In this document: positions 45,383 through 59,500 of the stretch, one piece after another | How the letters are laid out: each line of letters begins with the position of its first letter | Position numbering within the stretch: position 1 is the stretch's first letter | NCBI GenBank assembly: GCA_029449245.1 | Contig: JANATF010000012.1 | Span: 1,629,799-1,693,798 of the forward strand | Direction: 5' to 3' | Length of the DNA: 64,000 bases | Source of the DNA: Mortierella alpina | Lineage: Eukaryota > Mortierellomycota > Mortierellomycetes > Mortierellales > Mortierellaceae | Notes under the pieces: generated by a model | Told to the model about the DNA's origin: nothing | What the model saw: only the letters and a program-made list of their open reading frames with translations | Databases searched by the model: none | Made by a program: the position numbers and the translations under genes

Positions 45383-46825
45383 ATGGTCTCCAACAACTAT
45401 ACAGACATCACCAGCGACGACGACTTTGCGCAAGTCTTTCAGCCCTCCTCCTCTACTGTCTATGCTCTGAACTTTTGGGCAGCATGGGCACCCCCTTGTG
45501 TCCAAATGAACGAAGTCTTTGAAGAGCTGGCCGCCAAGCACTCTAATGTCAAGTTCCTCAAGGTAACACTTTCGAGCTCTCGATCAAAACCCGCCGGATG
45601 GATCTGATTGGCGAGTCGCCCAGAAAGTTGACCCTCTCCTTGTCATGGCTCTCTAGATTGAAGCAGAAAAGTTTCCCGACATTTCCGAGGACTATGAGAT
45701 CGCTGCTGTTCCAAGCTTCGTCATCGTGAAGGTAAAATAACAGAGGCGGCGGTTTGTTAAGCAGCTGCTAGTTGGGCCCTGCGCACACTACACGGCTGCG
45801 CTGTTAAATCTCACCTGCTCATGATTATTCCGTCTGCAAACGCATGTCGCATAGGAGGGTATTGTCGTCGATCGCGTGGAGGGAGCTAATGCACCTGAGC
45901 TGGCCAAAGTCATCGCCAAGTACTCAAAGTCGACGTCGTCCCCTTTGCCAACACAGAGCTCGACCATGGCTGCTGCCGGACACGCTGAACCCTCCGTTGC
46001 TCCTCCAACAATGTCCCCCGAAGAGATGAACGCTAGACTCAAGGAGCTGACCAGCAGTTCGAGTGTCATGGCTTTTATCAAAGGAACGCCTACTGCCCCC
46101 AGATGCCAGTTCTCTCGCCAGCTTTTGGAGATCTTGACTGCTCAAAACATTCGATTCAGCTCCTTCAATATTCTTGCTGACGATGAAGTCCGACAGGCCA
46201 TGAAGACCTTTTCGGACTGGCCAACATTCCCGCAGGTACATTCTTTGGCAGCTCTTTGACCTTGGCAGCTGGATCTGGACTCACCCGTATTTTGGCCCTC
46301 TTTTTTTAAAAAATGTATCCTTATCAGGTGTACGTCAAGGGCGAGTTTGTTGGAGGACTGGATGTTGTCAAGGAACTGGTTGCGTCTGGCGAGTTCCAGG
46401 CCTTGGTTCCTGCTGAAAAAGACCTGAAGACTCGCATGGATGAACTGATTCGCAAGGCACCAGTGATGATCTTTATCAAAGGCAGCCCAGAGACTCCTCG
46501 TTGCGGCTTCTCAAAGTAAGGAGTAGCATAGCTGGTACCTGCGGATACGTCGAGTCATCGAAGCAACTGACAAACTCACCCGTTTTCTCCTTTCTGCAGG
46601 AAATTGGTTGCCTTGTTGGCGGATCAGGGCGTCACATATGACTCGTTTGATATTCTAGAGGATGACGATATCCGCCAGGGCCTCAAGACGCATGTGGACT
46701 GGCCCACGTTCCCCATGGTCTTTTTCAAGGGCGAGCTCTTGGGCGGCCTTGATATTGTTACCGAGATGGTTGAGAACGGAGAGTTTGCACAGGTCGTAGC
46801 TGAGGCCAAGTCTCCCGCAGCGTAA
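45383..46825 (+). CDS. GRX4: multidomain monothiol glutaredoxin (Trx-Grx-Grx)
   Basis: Cytosolic/nuclear glutaredoxin that carries Fe-S clusters and signals iron status (yeast Grx3/4, human GLRX3/PICOT). Five exons: 45383-45562, 45657-45731, 45855-46235, 46328-46515 and 46600-46825; 349 residues. An N-terminal thioredoxin-like domain has WAAWAPPC with a single cysteine (C39). Two Grx domains follow: the first carries CQFS (C169) and the second the canonical CGFS (C271, in SPETPRCGFS). Each Grx has the WPTFPQVYVKGEFVGGLD or WPTFPMVFFKGELLGGLD block that binds glutathione. The two-Grx layout is that of PICOT rather than of yeast Grx3/4, which have one. Confidence 0.93.
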
Positions 46826-47024
46826 TAAAAAAGTGGTATCTGGCCAGTCTCTGAGCCGGTGGATCTTTAGGTGAAAGGGCGTCAAGTGGTGGTCAGAGAC
46901 CTTGTCCAGAGCTGTGTCAGCAAACACACGACGAGATCTGAGCCACTCTCTATAATTTTCTTCCACTGCACCTCTTTGCCCCCGCCTTCGTTCTCTTTTC
47001 CCTCCACGTCCAACCTTTTCCTTC

Positions 47025-48014
47025 ATGCCGAACTCTCGCGTAGCCCTAACCTCTCGGGGAGAAATTAGAACAGCCGCGGCTCCTGCTGAACAAGTGGATC
47101 GCGAAAAGGTATCCTTCAACAATGCCTGCTATTGTGGCAATCGACCTTTCTTTTCTTTTTTTTTTTTTTTTTTTCTCATGCACCAGCGGCAATGTTACTC
47201 TTAAGGCTAACCAACCAAGCCATTGCTTCCTATAGCTCTGCCCTTTTCTTCTTAGAATGTATTACCACCGTGGGCAGCATCATCGGTAAGATTTCATCGG
47301 GACTATGCAGCTGTACGTGGGCAAGCTTTGTCAACAGCAGCGATTGCAATGACTCACCAGTCAACGCTACACGGTTTTTCTAGTGTCGATGATTTTACGC
47401 CCACATCCACACCGCCGCAATCTAGCGAACTGCGCATGTACACTTGGAAGAATGCAACACTGGGCGAGATTACATCCTTGGTCAAGCAGGCCATCCCCAA
47501 CATGATGCAGGACGCTCGATCAGGAAGCGTGCTGTCGTTTAGACATATATTTCTGGACCTGAACCGCGGATTGTTTGTCGGACGGGACGTGGGTGTTGTT
47601 GGTATTGAACCCCCTCAGCAGCTATTGCCGGAGGAGAACCAAGATAGCAACATCACATCAGAGCACTCTGCAGAAGCCATCGTGGCCTCTCAGGCCCTGC
47701 AAGAAAAGACTCTTGGATCGTTCAACTTTGTGATTGGCGACTATCTCGACATTGCGATCCTGCCTCCGACTGCCAGATCATCTCAACAACAGACGACAGG
47801 AGGACCCATGCGCAATCGAGGAGAGCACTTTCGCCGCACAGGCGGAGGACCAGGAGGCGCAGCAAGTGTTGTCACCGATCGATTCGCTGGTCGGCTTGGC
47901 GGAGGTATCTTTAGCGGCAATGGCCATGGTCAGCGCCCCAGCAAGCGAAGAGGACAAGTCGGAATCGATGTTCGGAGTGAACCCAACTGGAAAAGTCGCG
48001 GCCGCGGGCGGTAG
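47025..48014 (+). CDS. SAP18: SAP18-like Sin3-associated protein
   Basis: Component of Sin3-HDAC and of the ASAP splicing-associated complex in other eukaryotes. Three exons, 47025-47108, 47236-47285 and 47384-48014; 254 residues. Family signature: VDREKLCPFLLRMYYHRGQH across the first junction (human VDREKTCPLLLRVF...GGHH), ELRMYTWKNATLGEITSLVK, FRHIFLDLNRG, and IGDYLDIAILPP at about 162-173. The C-terminal 80 residues are R/G/Q-rich (RRTGGGPGG, KSRGRGR), absent from the human protein, and may bind RNA. A T18 run lies in intron 1. With RXT3 this is the second Sin3-complex subunit in the window. Confidence 0.9.
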
Positions 48015-48679
48015 CTCTGCTAGCGTCCTGACCTTGATCATTTTTCAATAATAACTATCAGAAGTATATCAAGCGCCTTGAGCACAGAGGATGAAGGAGG
48101 GGGGCAGGCGCCAGCGGTACTGAGATTTTGGTCACGGAGTTTGTACAGCGGCTACTCCTGGAACATGGACTTTTTCGAGCGCGAGAGGACGAGGGGCTAA
48201 GCTAGGCATGAGCATTGTTGCGGTTGTCCAAAAAATCGATGCATGAGCAAACGTGGGTCCTCGATGTGAGTGTTCTTTATAGAGAAAGATCTTGGCTCAA
48301 ACTCCAAGAGGCGTGCGATGGTCATGGCGATGGATAGACGCCCCTTTCAGCAGAATTAGCGTGCAAAAATACAGAGTGCAAGATTCAGTAACTAGAAGCA
48401 CATTCTTGATTGGCAAATATCTCCTATTTAGCTTGCCCGCACCTTATCAATGCCATAAGCAAAGGGGTTCCTTCATCCACATTTTCTGAAATGCATTTGA
48501 ATGTCTGGAAATCGGGATATCTGTGCTACTTGTCGAGTTTCCACTTTCCTGTTTTTCGAATTGACTCTCACTGCTGTTCACCTGCAAGCAACTCCTGCAT
48601 CTTATAGCATTGTATTTGCCAAACATATTTAATATATACAGTACCACACGAAATCATAGTCAGCCCCGACCCGAACGTA
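48015..48679. other. intergenic between SAP18 and GT17 gene
   Basis: 665 bp; should carry the GT17 promoter (AT-rich TATTTAATATATAC near 48623). No protein gene, repeat or RNA gene recognised. Confidence 0.4.
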
Positions 48680-49969
48680 ATGTACGAGTGGCACTTGAGA
48701 CCTCGCGGCATTAAGGTGTCCCTAGCGACCGGCTTCCTGATACTCTTTGGAATGACGGTCCTCTGGGTGTTTTATCTGCGCGAAGACTTTCGCACAGCAA
48801 ACCTGGCCAGCGAACACGCGATCGAAGAAACACTCTCCGCCGCCGTCAAGAATCAGCTCGCCAAGCTTTGGCGATCACAAGCACTTTTAGGCAAAACAGC
48901 CGATACACTCGTGCCGGATGCGGTGAATGAAGGCGGTCCAACTCATTCAGGCGCCGAGAAAGAGCTCGAAAAGCGGCCCCGAATTTTTGACGTGATACTA
49001 CTGAACGACGAGCTGGACGTACTTGAGATCCGATTGAACGAACTAAACTCTGTTGTGGACGTCTTTTTCGTCATGGAGGCCGAGTACACCTTTTCAGGCA
49101 TGCCCAAACCCCTCTACTTCGGCGACAATGAGACTCGGTTCCGTCAGTTCCGCGACAAAATCGTCCATGGTATCATCCCTCGACTTTCACCAGATGATGA
49201 AGAACAGTACGCACAAGAAGGAGGCTGGGCCAACGAGATCTTCGCCCGCAATAAAGCCTTCAAGATTGCGACGGACGCACGAAAGCCCAATGATGGCGAC
49301 TGGATCATCCTCTCTGACCTCGACGAGATTCCCAAGAGAAGTTTTCTCGAGACTGTCAAAGCTCCTGATCCCGATACCGATATAGGACGACAACTTTTGG
49401 AGGGATTCCCCGAGTCTGGAGGGGATGTCTTCAAGCTGGGGTGCCAGTTCTACTACTATTCATATGAATATCGTCATCGCGGTGATTGGTATGGTCCTAC
49501 ACTCATGCGCTACCGCGACCCAGACTCGCTTATTTTTTCGCGTCCAGAATCAGACGCTTACCCTGGCCTTGACAAGATTCAACACATCATGGAAAACGAC
49601 TGGGTGAATGCTGGTCGCAGATTGCGTGAGGTAAACTACGGGAACACACCCCATTTCGATGAACAGTGCCACCATTGCTCCTGGTGTTTCTCCAACTTCA
49701 CACAGGTCATTCGCAAGATGCAATCGTACTCCCACAGGGAACACAACCAGAGTACCTATACAGACAAGAAATGGATTTTAGATCACTTTAGCCAGGGGAT
49801 CGATCTGTTTGACCGAGACGGCCAGATCTACGACTACATCGACAACAACAAAGATGTGCCGCAATATATTCGCGACAACTCTGATAAGTTCTCATTTATG
49901 CTCCGGCGTAAAGGGCTAGCCAATGCAGGATTTATCGATGTCAACCCGACGAACCCATTGGCGGAGTGA
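48680..49969 (+). CDS. GT17-family beta-1,4-N-acetylglucosaminyltransferase-like protein
   Basis: Intronless, 429 residues. A short cytosolic tail (MYEWHLRPRGIK) is followed by one membrane span (about 13-31, SLATGFLILFGMTVLWVFYL), so a type II Golgi protein. The catalytic domain begins RPRIFDVILLNDELDVLEIR and includes FFVMEAEYTFSG, the LSDLDEIP acidic motif (D213, D215) for metal/UDP-sugar binding, and CHHCSWCFSNF with clustered cysteines. GT17 enzymes add bisecting GlcNAc in animals; fungal members are uncharacterised as far as I know, so the donor and acceptor are inferred only from family. Being intronless in an intron-rich region is notable. Confidence 0.88.
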   Translation: MYEWHLRPRGIKVSLATGFLILFGMTVLWVFYLREDFRTANLASEHAIEETLSAAVKNQLAKLWRSQALLGKTADTLVPDAVNEGGPTHSGAEKELEKRPRIFDVILLNDELDVLEIRLNELNSVVDVFFVMEAEYTFSGMPKPLYFGDNETRFRQFRDKIVHGIIPRLSPDDEEQYAQEGGWANEIFARNKAFKIATDARKPNDGDWIILSDLDEIPKRSFLETVKAPDPDTDIGRQLLEGFPESGGDVFKLGCQFYYYSYEYRHRGDWYGPTLMRYRDPDSLIFSRPESDAYPGLDKIQHIMENDWVNAGRRLREVNYGNTPHFDEQCHHCSWCFSNFTQVIRKMQSYSHREHNQSTYTDKKWILDHFSQGIDLFDRDGQIYDYIDNNKDVPQYIRDNSDKFSFMLRRKGLANAGFIDVNPTNPLAE

Positions 49970-50739
49970 GGTGCGCTTGTACAATGGGCTTGATTGCGAC
50001 CCGGGGAAGACGAAATAAACAATTCTTTTTTTGATCTCTCGTGGTTTGTGCGCGAAATGATGGGCTTCTCGCGCTGTCCCAGGCACACGACATTGCATCT
50101 CACTCCTTCGCAACCCAGACGTACTCCTCGCCGTTCCACAGAACTGAATGACAGTGCGCGGTGGCTCTTTGCCGGAGCCATTATTTTTAACTCGCATTCC
50201 TACCTCTGTCCACACAGCTGACACGCCAAGCGGGTCAAAATCGCTTGTGGCAACCTCGTTTTTTCCTGAATAGCAGTGTAAAAAGCATGCGTACCTGTGG
50301 ACCCAACATCGTGATCCTGGAAGCTCGCGTACTGTAGAAAAGAGCGCGTCCTGTCACTCCTGTGTCCTGAATAGGTTCCAAGTGAGAAAGAACACCTCCT
50401 GTTGTGGATCGGCACCTGAATGCGCACAATAAAGATGAGCTTGACCATTGTGTGCTGTTCGTCTGCGGGCGAGAGTATTTTTCAGTGCCTGTTCGAAGAA
50501 CGATCATGATTCCAGCAACTGTTGTCATAGCCTTGGCTGCTCACCTGTCGTTTGAACTGGATGCACCTACGCCAAATGGTAACATCCTAAAATCTTCGGC
50601 GTCCTGAAGAAATTGCCTGCTGAAAGTGGTCAGCAAGCATGTAATCTGCTTTAACGACGGTGGAGTAGCCCTCGCATCAGACATAGACAACGCCTTTCGA
50701 TAGGCCAAACATTTCACGGCTCACTTTTTTCTGTCTATA

Positions 50740-53180
<2,441 letters not shown>

Positions 53181-54203
53181 CACCCTGGCGAGATGGGTCT
53201 TGTCTTTCACGAATACGGGATGCCTGGCGTGTTATAAACAACGTACCTGTGTACAAAGGAGGATCCGCATTTCGACATTTCCAGCTGAACCAGTGCGGCG
53301 AGTCTGGAAAGTAGACAGCCGCAATCAACAACCCGTTCCGGTAATGTCGCAGGTACTAAAACGTGCTAGAACGAGGTCGTGACCACAGCTAGTCCATCTT
53401 CCGACTCGACGCACTGGAGAATTGCTACACATGCTCGAGGGACAGAAAGCGATGAAAAAGAGATGTTAGTCTTCGGCTACTACAAGCTCAGGAGAACACG
53501 GTTTATGGCCCTCTATTCGGCGCCCACGCCAGCACTGACAATTGCGCTCGCTTTGACACCCTCTTTGGCCCAGTTGCTGTCGACACTTACATCTTCGCTG
53601 GCTATTGCATCTGATTCTGACAGTGACTGAGCCTTGGAAATAGCACTCGCCTAGGCAACTGACCAAGACCCTCGCGTAGGCACTGGCAAATTGTACAGAC
53701 GCTGGCTGGACACCAACACTATGACCAGAAAGCACTTACCCTGGGATCGTGGAACAACAGCCGCTGTTAGAAGGCTCTGCCTCTTGAGCAACTGCGTCTG
53801 TACACGTATGACAAAGGCTACAGGGTGATAGTACCGTATAGAAGCTTGTTAGATGCTTGTTCAATAAACACAACTTAGAGAAGGATCATCCTCATTCAAA
53901 AGTATAAATCCGTGGTCGATTGGTTATACTTACCATCCGCAATACGTAGGTTTCGCTTTCAACGACGCCCTTCCTTTGCGCTTTGTTCTCGATGGCACAG
54001 CGACTGAGATCCTGGGCGTACTGAGAGGGAAAAAATAATCATAGTGCAGACGTCTGTGGGTTAAAAGATAACTCAAAGAGCCAATCCTCATTTCAACAAC
54101 GACGTCCTCATCGAAAGCCGCATCCCACGTATTCTCACTCCCTACCTTCTGTGTTGCACCACCGTCTTCATATGCTGCTGCAAGAAAGAGTGTGTTTTTT
54201 TTG

Positions 54204-54287
54204 AAGTGGTTGACTCCACTGATTTTTAATAGTCTCCACTGACTGTGGTTTACTCCACTGTTTTTTATAGTGGTTGACTCCACTTTC
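54204..54287. repeat. short palindromic repeats, AGTGGTTGACTCCACT type
   Basis: AGTGGTTGACTCCACT occurs at about 54205 and 54271 with related GTGGTTTACTCCACT between them (54247). Each has 5-bp inverted arms AGTGG/CCACT around a 6-nt centre. Confidence 0.75.
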
Positions 54288-54330
54288 ACTTTGCCTTTGT
54301 AGAGCGAAGAAGTGATAATCCCGCTACCTT

Positions 54331-54514
54331 GCCTTCCATGTTTAGCCAGCGGGGAAGTGGACCCGCTGCCTTGCCCTCGGTTTGGTATAGCGAGAGGGTG
54401 CCCGCTGCCTAGCTTGCCTTCCATGTTTAGCCAGCGGGGAAGTGGACCCGCTGCCTTGCCCTCGATTTGTTATAGCGAGAGGTTGCCCGCTGCCTTGACT
54501 TCCATTTTGCTAGC
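54331..54514. repeat. 85-bp tandem duplication (about 2.2 copies)
   Basis: GCCTTCCATGTTTAGCCAGC starts at 54331 and again at 54416; the copies differ at few positions (for example GGTTTGGTAT versus GATTTGTTAT). A third, diverged partial copy starts near 54495. The unit contains alternating CCGCTGCC and GCGAGAGG blocks. Confidence 0.85.
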
Positions 54515-55745
54515 GACGCTGAGGTAATGAGAGAAAGCTAAAAAAAAAAAAAGCTTGTCAATTGAGCTGGCTCATTCCTCATTTCAAGAAAACAGAGCTT
54601 GTGGAACTGCAGTGGCATGGCTTTTGATGAAAGAGGTGCTTGAGAGGGGTATCGAAAGAGATGGAGCTTACCTTGCGTGCTGCTGAAAAGAGGTGAACGA
54701 CCAGCGATGAGAGGAGGAAAGAAAAGAAAAGCTTGTGCAGAGCTTAACATCACTTTTCTCGAGCCACTCCGCTGAAGAGGCTGTCTCGCAAAGTACAGAC
54801 ACGCCCTTGCATGCTGTCGTTACACATAGGAGCAGAAATTCATCATCGTGAGCACAAGGAATGTCAATGTAGTAGGTGAATGAGTCAAGCTCATTTCAAA
54901 TTTGATTCCTCAATCATCGCTTCAATCCTGGTTTTTACCACGTCCAGCGCTTGCCACCAATTTGCAAGCGAGCAAACAAGGCTACTGCGATGCCATCTTC
55001 ATGCTCCATGCTGTTGGTAAGACTAGGAGAACCACGCAACAGGAGTCAAAAGAAAAGCTCTGTCAATCTGCTTGTCCACTTCAAAATACACAGACTCCAG
55101 GAAACCAAAGACCTCCCAGATCCTATACTGCAAGCTGTGCTACCTCCTCTTGTGTGTGTGTGTGTGTGGGGGGGGGATCATGAAGCTTACCTTGGCTGTA
55201 TCAAAGACGAGTAAGGGCGGGTGGTAGGAAAGGAGTAGGCAAGAGGGAAGACAAGAGCATAAAGTAAGCCAAGCCTAAAATGCAAGCATATGCGACTATG
55301 GATTAAGGGGTTTATTACGGCCTGCATTCTGAGACATACCTCTGTTCTCCCTCTTTCTCCCTTCTCTTCACCTCTTCCCACCTTTCACTTCCTCACCTTC
55401 CACGTCCTCACCTGTTACATCGCTAGCTTTCCCCACCGCAGCTTCCTCTCTCCTCTGCGTCCCTCTGTAAGGCATGTCCTTGCCTGCGACAGCTCTTCGG
55501 TCATAGTCCTCCGACAACAACTTACACCTTGCACTGTCCAGCAGTTCGTCCACCTTCATGAACTAGTTTACTCCCTACACCCTTCTAAAACGATTGTAAG
55601 CTTCCCACAGCATTTTCAATATATACTGCCGTAACCGTATTCACTACATATGCTTCCTCCAGAAAAACTCCTCCTCTTAAACGAGCCAAACAGCTCTTGA
55701 ACAGCAGAAGCAACCTCAAAGAGCAAAAAGCATCTTTTCCTCAAA

Positions 55746-55948
55746 CTCTCTGTAAGCTCAAGGTCGCTCCGTAAGTGCAAGGACACTCTCTAAGTGCAAG
55801 CTCTCCCTAAGTGCAAGATCCCCTTAAAATGAAAACTTCTCTTATTCGAAAACCTCTGTAATTCGAAAGCCTCTTCAATTGATTCCCTCTGTAATATCCA
55901 AGCCTTAGTAATTGAACGCCCTCTGTAATTGACAACCTTCTGCTAATG
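55746..55948. repeat. degenerate 17-bp tandem array
   Basis: Eleven or twelve units of 16-18 bp resembling CCTCTGTAATTCGAAAG, grading from CTCTCTAAGTGCAAG-type units at the left to CCTCTGTAATTGACAAC-type units at the right. Confidence 0.7.
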
Positions 55949-56121
55949 AACGCAAGATTAAGGTAAGCATCCACACGGTAAGCGCAGTCTACTAGAACAT
56001 TTCCCGTTCTTCTCCCACACCGTCAGGAACACCATATCCGTATTCTCGTATTTTTGTTCAATTAAAGTACTCGAAGTGCTTGCCCCAATACTGGGAACCC
56101 TGAATCTCACTTCTCTTTAGA

Positions 56122-56222
56122 ATTTCACACCTCATCCAAATATCACACTTCCTCGCTTTCATATGTCAGAGCAATTGAAGGTCTGTAACAGTTCCCTTTC
56201 ACCCTTCAAAGCCCAAAGTACA
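56122..56222. repeat. 112-bp subtelomeric tandem repeat, left part of split unit
   Basis: Shares AATTTCACAC...CACTTCCTCG...GAGCAATTGAAGGT with the units to the right of the LTR element. Removing the element and one target duplication places GAGCAATTGA at 56169 exactly 112 bp from its copy at 63291. Confidence 0.85.
56218..56222. repeat. target-site duplication GTACA, left
   Basis: Five-bp direct repeat bounding the LTR retrotransposon; partner at 63228-63232. Confidence 0.95.
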
Positions 56223-56550
56223 TGTCGTGAATCTAGGCAGGGCAAGGACAGGATGACCTTTCACAAGGGCAGGAGGGAAGGGACAAGGGAAGTGGCAAGA
56301 CAGGAGGGTTCAGGGTATGATCAAGGATGTATTCAAGTTACTAGGTAAAGAGCAACTGTACAGAGGGAACTACAGACTATATATACTAAACACTGAGCCC
56401 AGCGCGTAATGCCGCTTTGACCCATAGTCACCGGTCAGGACATAATTCAAGGCATTCAGTAAAAAGGGGGCGCATGTCGATAAGGCATTAAAAGGCGAAA
56501 TAAGGCTTGACCTAGGATACTACGCTTATCCTAGGGCCGAGTACGCGACA
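56223..56550 (-). repeat. 3' LTR of Gypsy element
   Basis: 328 bp, plus-strand ends TGTCGTGAAT and GTACGCGACA; same sequence as 62900-63227 on my reading. Confidence 0.95.
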
Positions 56551-56562
56551 ACCCCCCCATTT
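56551..56562 (-). other. polypurine tract
   Basis: On the element's strand this reads AAATGGGGGGGT directly before the 3' LTR, the expected plus-strand priming site. The pol stop codon TAA overlaps its start. Confidence 0.8.
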
Positions 56563-59500
56563 AGGGCTGAGCTCCGCGAAGCGTAGGGCCGGGTTTGTGA
56601 GGGTGAGCATGATGAAACTGCTTGATGAGTCTCGGGGCGCCTTGAACCAACTCAGCAGGCTCCCAAGTGCGAGCAGATATGGGGTAGCCTTTCCAGTGGA
56701 CATGGTAGAGGAGTCTGCCACGGGCCACTTTGGAGTCTAGGATGGCTTCGACTTCGAACTCCTCTTCTCCAGCAACGACGAGTGGAGGTAGAGGTTTAGG
56801 TGTCCGACCCGGGATCGTATCTTGGCGGAAACGCTCGAGGAGGCCGACGTGGAAGATCGGGTGGATCTTCATGGTACTTGGGAGATCCAGGCGGTATGAG
56901 CGAGTTCCAACCTTCTCGAGTATTTGAAAAGGGCCAACTCGTTTGTAGTCAAGTTTCTTGGCTGCCCGCTCGGTACGGAGATTTCGGGCGTCTAACCAGA
57001 CTTTGTCGCCAACACTGAAATCAGGCTGAGCTATTGTTTTGGTATCAAAATGTCGGGCGTGTCTTTCATTCGCAGACTGGATGTTGAACTTCATCTCAGA
57101 ATGAATGTCTAGAAGAGCCTTGATGTGGTCAGGGCAAGGGATGTTGTCCTTAGTCACCCGGGGTACGGTAACTGAGAACTTGGGGTGGAAACCAAAGTTA
57201 GCGAAGAAAGGAGTTGTCTTCGTGGACGAGTGTTCCGTGTTGTTGTAAGTGAACTCGGCGAGCGGGAGTAAAGTGCTCCAGTTTGACTGTTGATAGTCGA
57301 TATAACAGCGTAGGTACTGCTCGAGAATCGAGTTGACTCTCTCAGTCTGGCCGTCAGTCCTAGGATGGAATGCAGTAGAGAGGTTCTGCTCGATCTGGAG
57401 AGCCTTGAAGACTGTCTTAGTGAACTTAGAAGTGAAGGTGACGCCTCTATCGGAGACGACATCGTCTGGAAGACCGTGGGCGGCGAAGACTTTTTCCAAG
57501 AAGAGCTGCACGGTACCCTCCGCGTCCACGGTATCTGTGGTAGGGGCAAAGTGAGCCATCTTCGTGAATCGATCGACGAAGACACATATCGCGGTGTAGC
57601 CCTTGGAGGCGGGCAGTTGAGTGATAAAGTCTACGGAGATCGAGGACCAGGGCCGATCAGGGATCGGCAAGGATTGCAGGAGGCCATACGGCTTGTGATT
57701 GCTTGACTTGCTACGTTGGCAAATATCGCATCCACCGACGTAATTCTTGATATATTGTCGCATGCTGGGCCAAAAGAACGTGCGAGAGACAAGATCAAAT
57801 GTTTTAGTAATACCAAAGTGCCCCGCAGTGGGAGAATCGTGGCATTCTTCAAGGATCATTTTCTTGAGATCCGGGTCGTCGGGGACACAGACCAGGCCGT
57901 CATGTAGTAGAAGGCCGTCCTGGACAGAGTAGAGGCCGTCGGGGTCTGGCGTCTCAAGGTTCTCAGCAAGGATCGCGCTGAATGTAGGGTCGTTAGGAAG
58001 TGAATGCGTAATTAATTCTTGAATGGCTGACTTCTCTGGGAGCAGCGGCAGGGCTTGTAGGGCATTCAAAAATTGAATTGGTGGCAGGAGGGTTAAGGCG
58101 GTCTTGCTTAGTGCAGCCGCACTCCCCTCCTCAGGTTTGTCTCTCCGAGACAAAGAGTCAGCCGCAGCGTTCTGCGAGCCAGGGCGGTATTTGATGACAA
58201 AATTATAGTCCGATAGGACTTCAGACCAGCGGACCTGGCGACGGCTAAGGTTGCGGGTGGTTGTAAAATATTCCAGATTGCGGTGGTCAGTAAGGACGAC
58301 TGTGGTAGAGGCTGAGAACTCAAGGTAGTGTCGCCAGTGCTTGAAGGCGCACACAATGGCTAACAGTTCTTTGTCATAGATCTGGTAATTCATTTCCGCA
58401 GGCAGGAGTTTTCTGGAGTAGAAGGCAACAGGGTGGAGGTGGTCATCGTCATCATATTGGCTGCAAACTCCTCCGAGGGCGTAGTCGGAGGCATCGACTT
58501 CGATGACACACGCTTTTGTGTGATCAAAGTGACGGAGGATCGGGCCAGACATCAAACGAGCTTTGAGTTCTTCAAAAGCGTCTTGCGCGGCTCTTGACCA
58601 AATGAACTTGGCATTCTTCTTGAGCAGAGTGGTGAGAGGGGTGGCTACTTTGGAGTAGTTCTTGACGAAGCGGCGGTAGAAGTTAGCGAGTCCGAGGAAC
58701 ACCTGAATGTCAAAAGCTGATTTAGGGGTAGCCCATTCTTGAATGGCGGCCACCTTGGCAGGATCCATCGAGATGCCGTTAACACCAATGATGAATCCCA
58801 GGAACGAGACCTCTTGCTTATCGAACGCACATTTCTCGAGTTTCAGACAGATGCCCGCAGCTTCTAATTTCTTGAGGACCTTTTTGACTTGTGCGGTGTG
58901 CTCGTCAAGTGATTCGGAATATATGAGAATATCGTCAAGGTAGACAACAACAAAATCATCCAAGTAGTCGCGCAGGACGTCGTTCACGAACGCTTGGAAG
59001 GTTCCTGGGGCATTCATGAGCCCGAATGGCATGACTTGATACTCAAAGTGACCGTAACGACAGCGAAACGCGGTTTTCCACTCGTCGCCTTTCGCTATTC
59101 GGAGAAGGTTGTAGGCACCACGCATGTCCAATTTGGTAAAATACTTGGCTTTTCCTAACTGGTCAAACGTTTCGGAGATCAGTGGTAAAGGGCATCGATT
59201 GGGAGTTGTGATTTTGTTAAGTCCCCGGTAATCGACACAAAGGCGAAGGGAACCGTCTTTTTTCTTGACAAAGAGAATGGGCGCTCCGGCTGGGGATTCC
59301 GAGCGGCGAATGAAACCTTTAGCCAGGTTTTCTTTGAGATATTCGTGTAGGGCCTTGAGCTCCGTCTGCGAGAGATTGTAGACAGGCCCAAAAGGTACGT
59401 TGGCGCCTTCTGCAATGGGAATACTATGGTCGTAGGGTCGGTGTGGCGGGAGTTTGTCCGCCTGAGTCTTGGAGAACACTTGAGAGTATTCAGCGTATTT

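Noticed and set aside
50200-50607. Short overlapping ORFs on both strands after the GT17 gene
   Set aside because: No family resemblance and no consistent exon structure; probably chance ORFs or a decayed sequence I cannot identify.
53930-54424. 164-aa minus-strand ORF containing GVNH repeats
   Set aside because: Runs through the palindromic and 85-bp DNA repeats; no conserved domain and no splice context.
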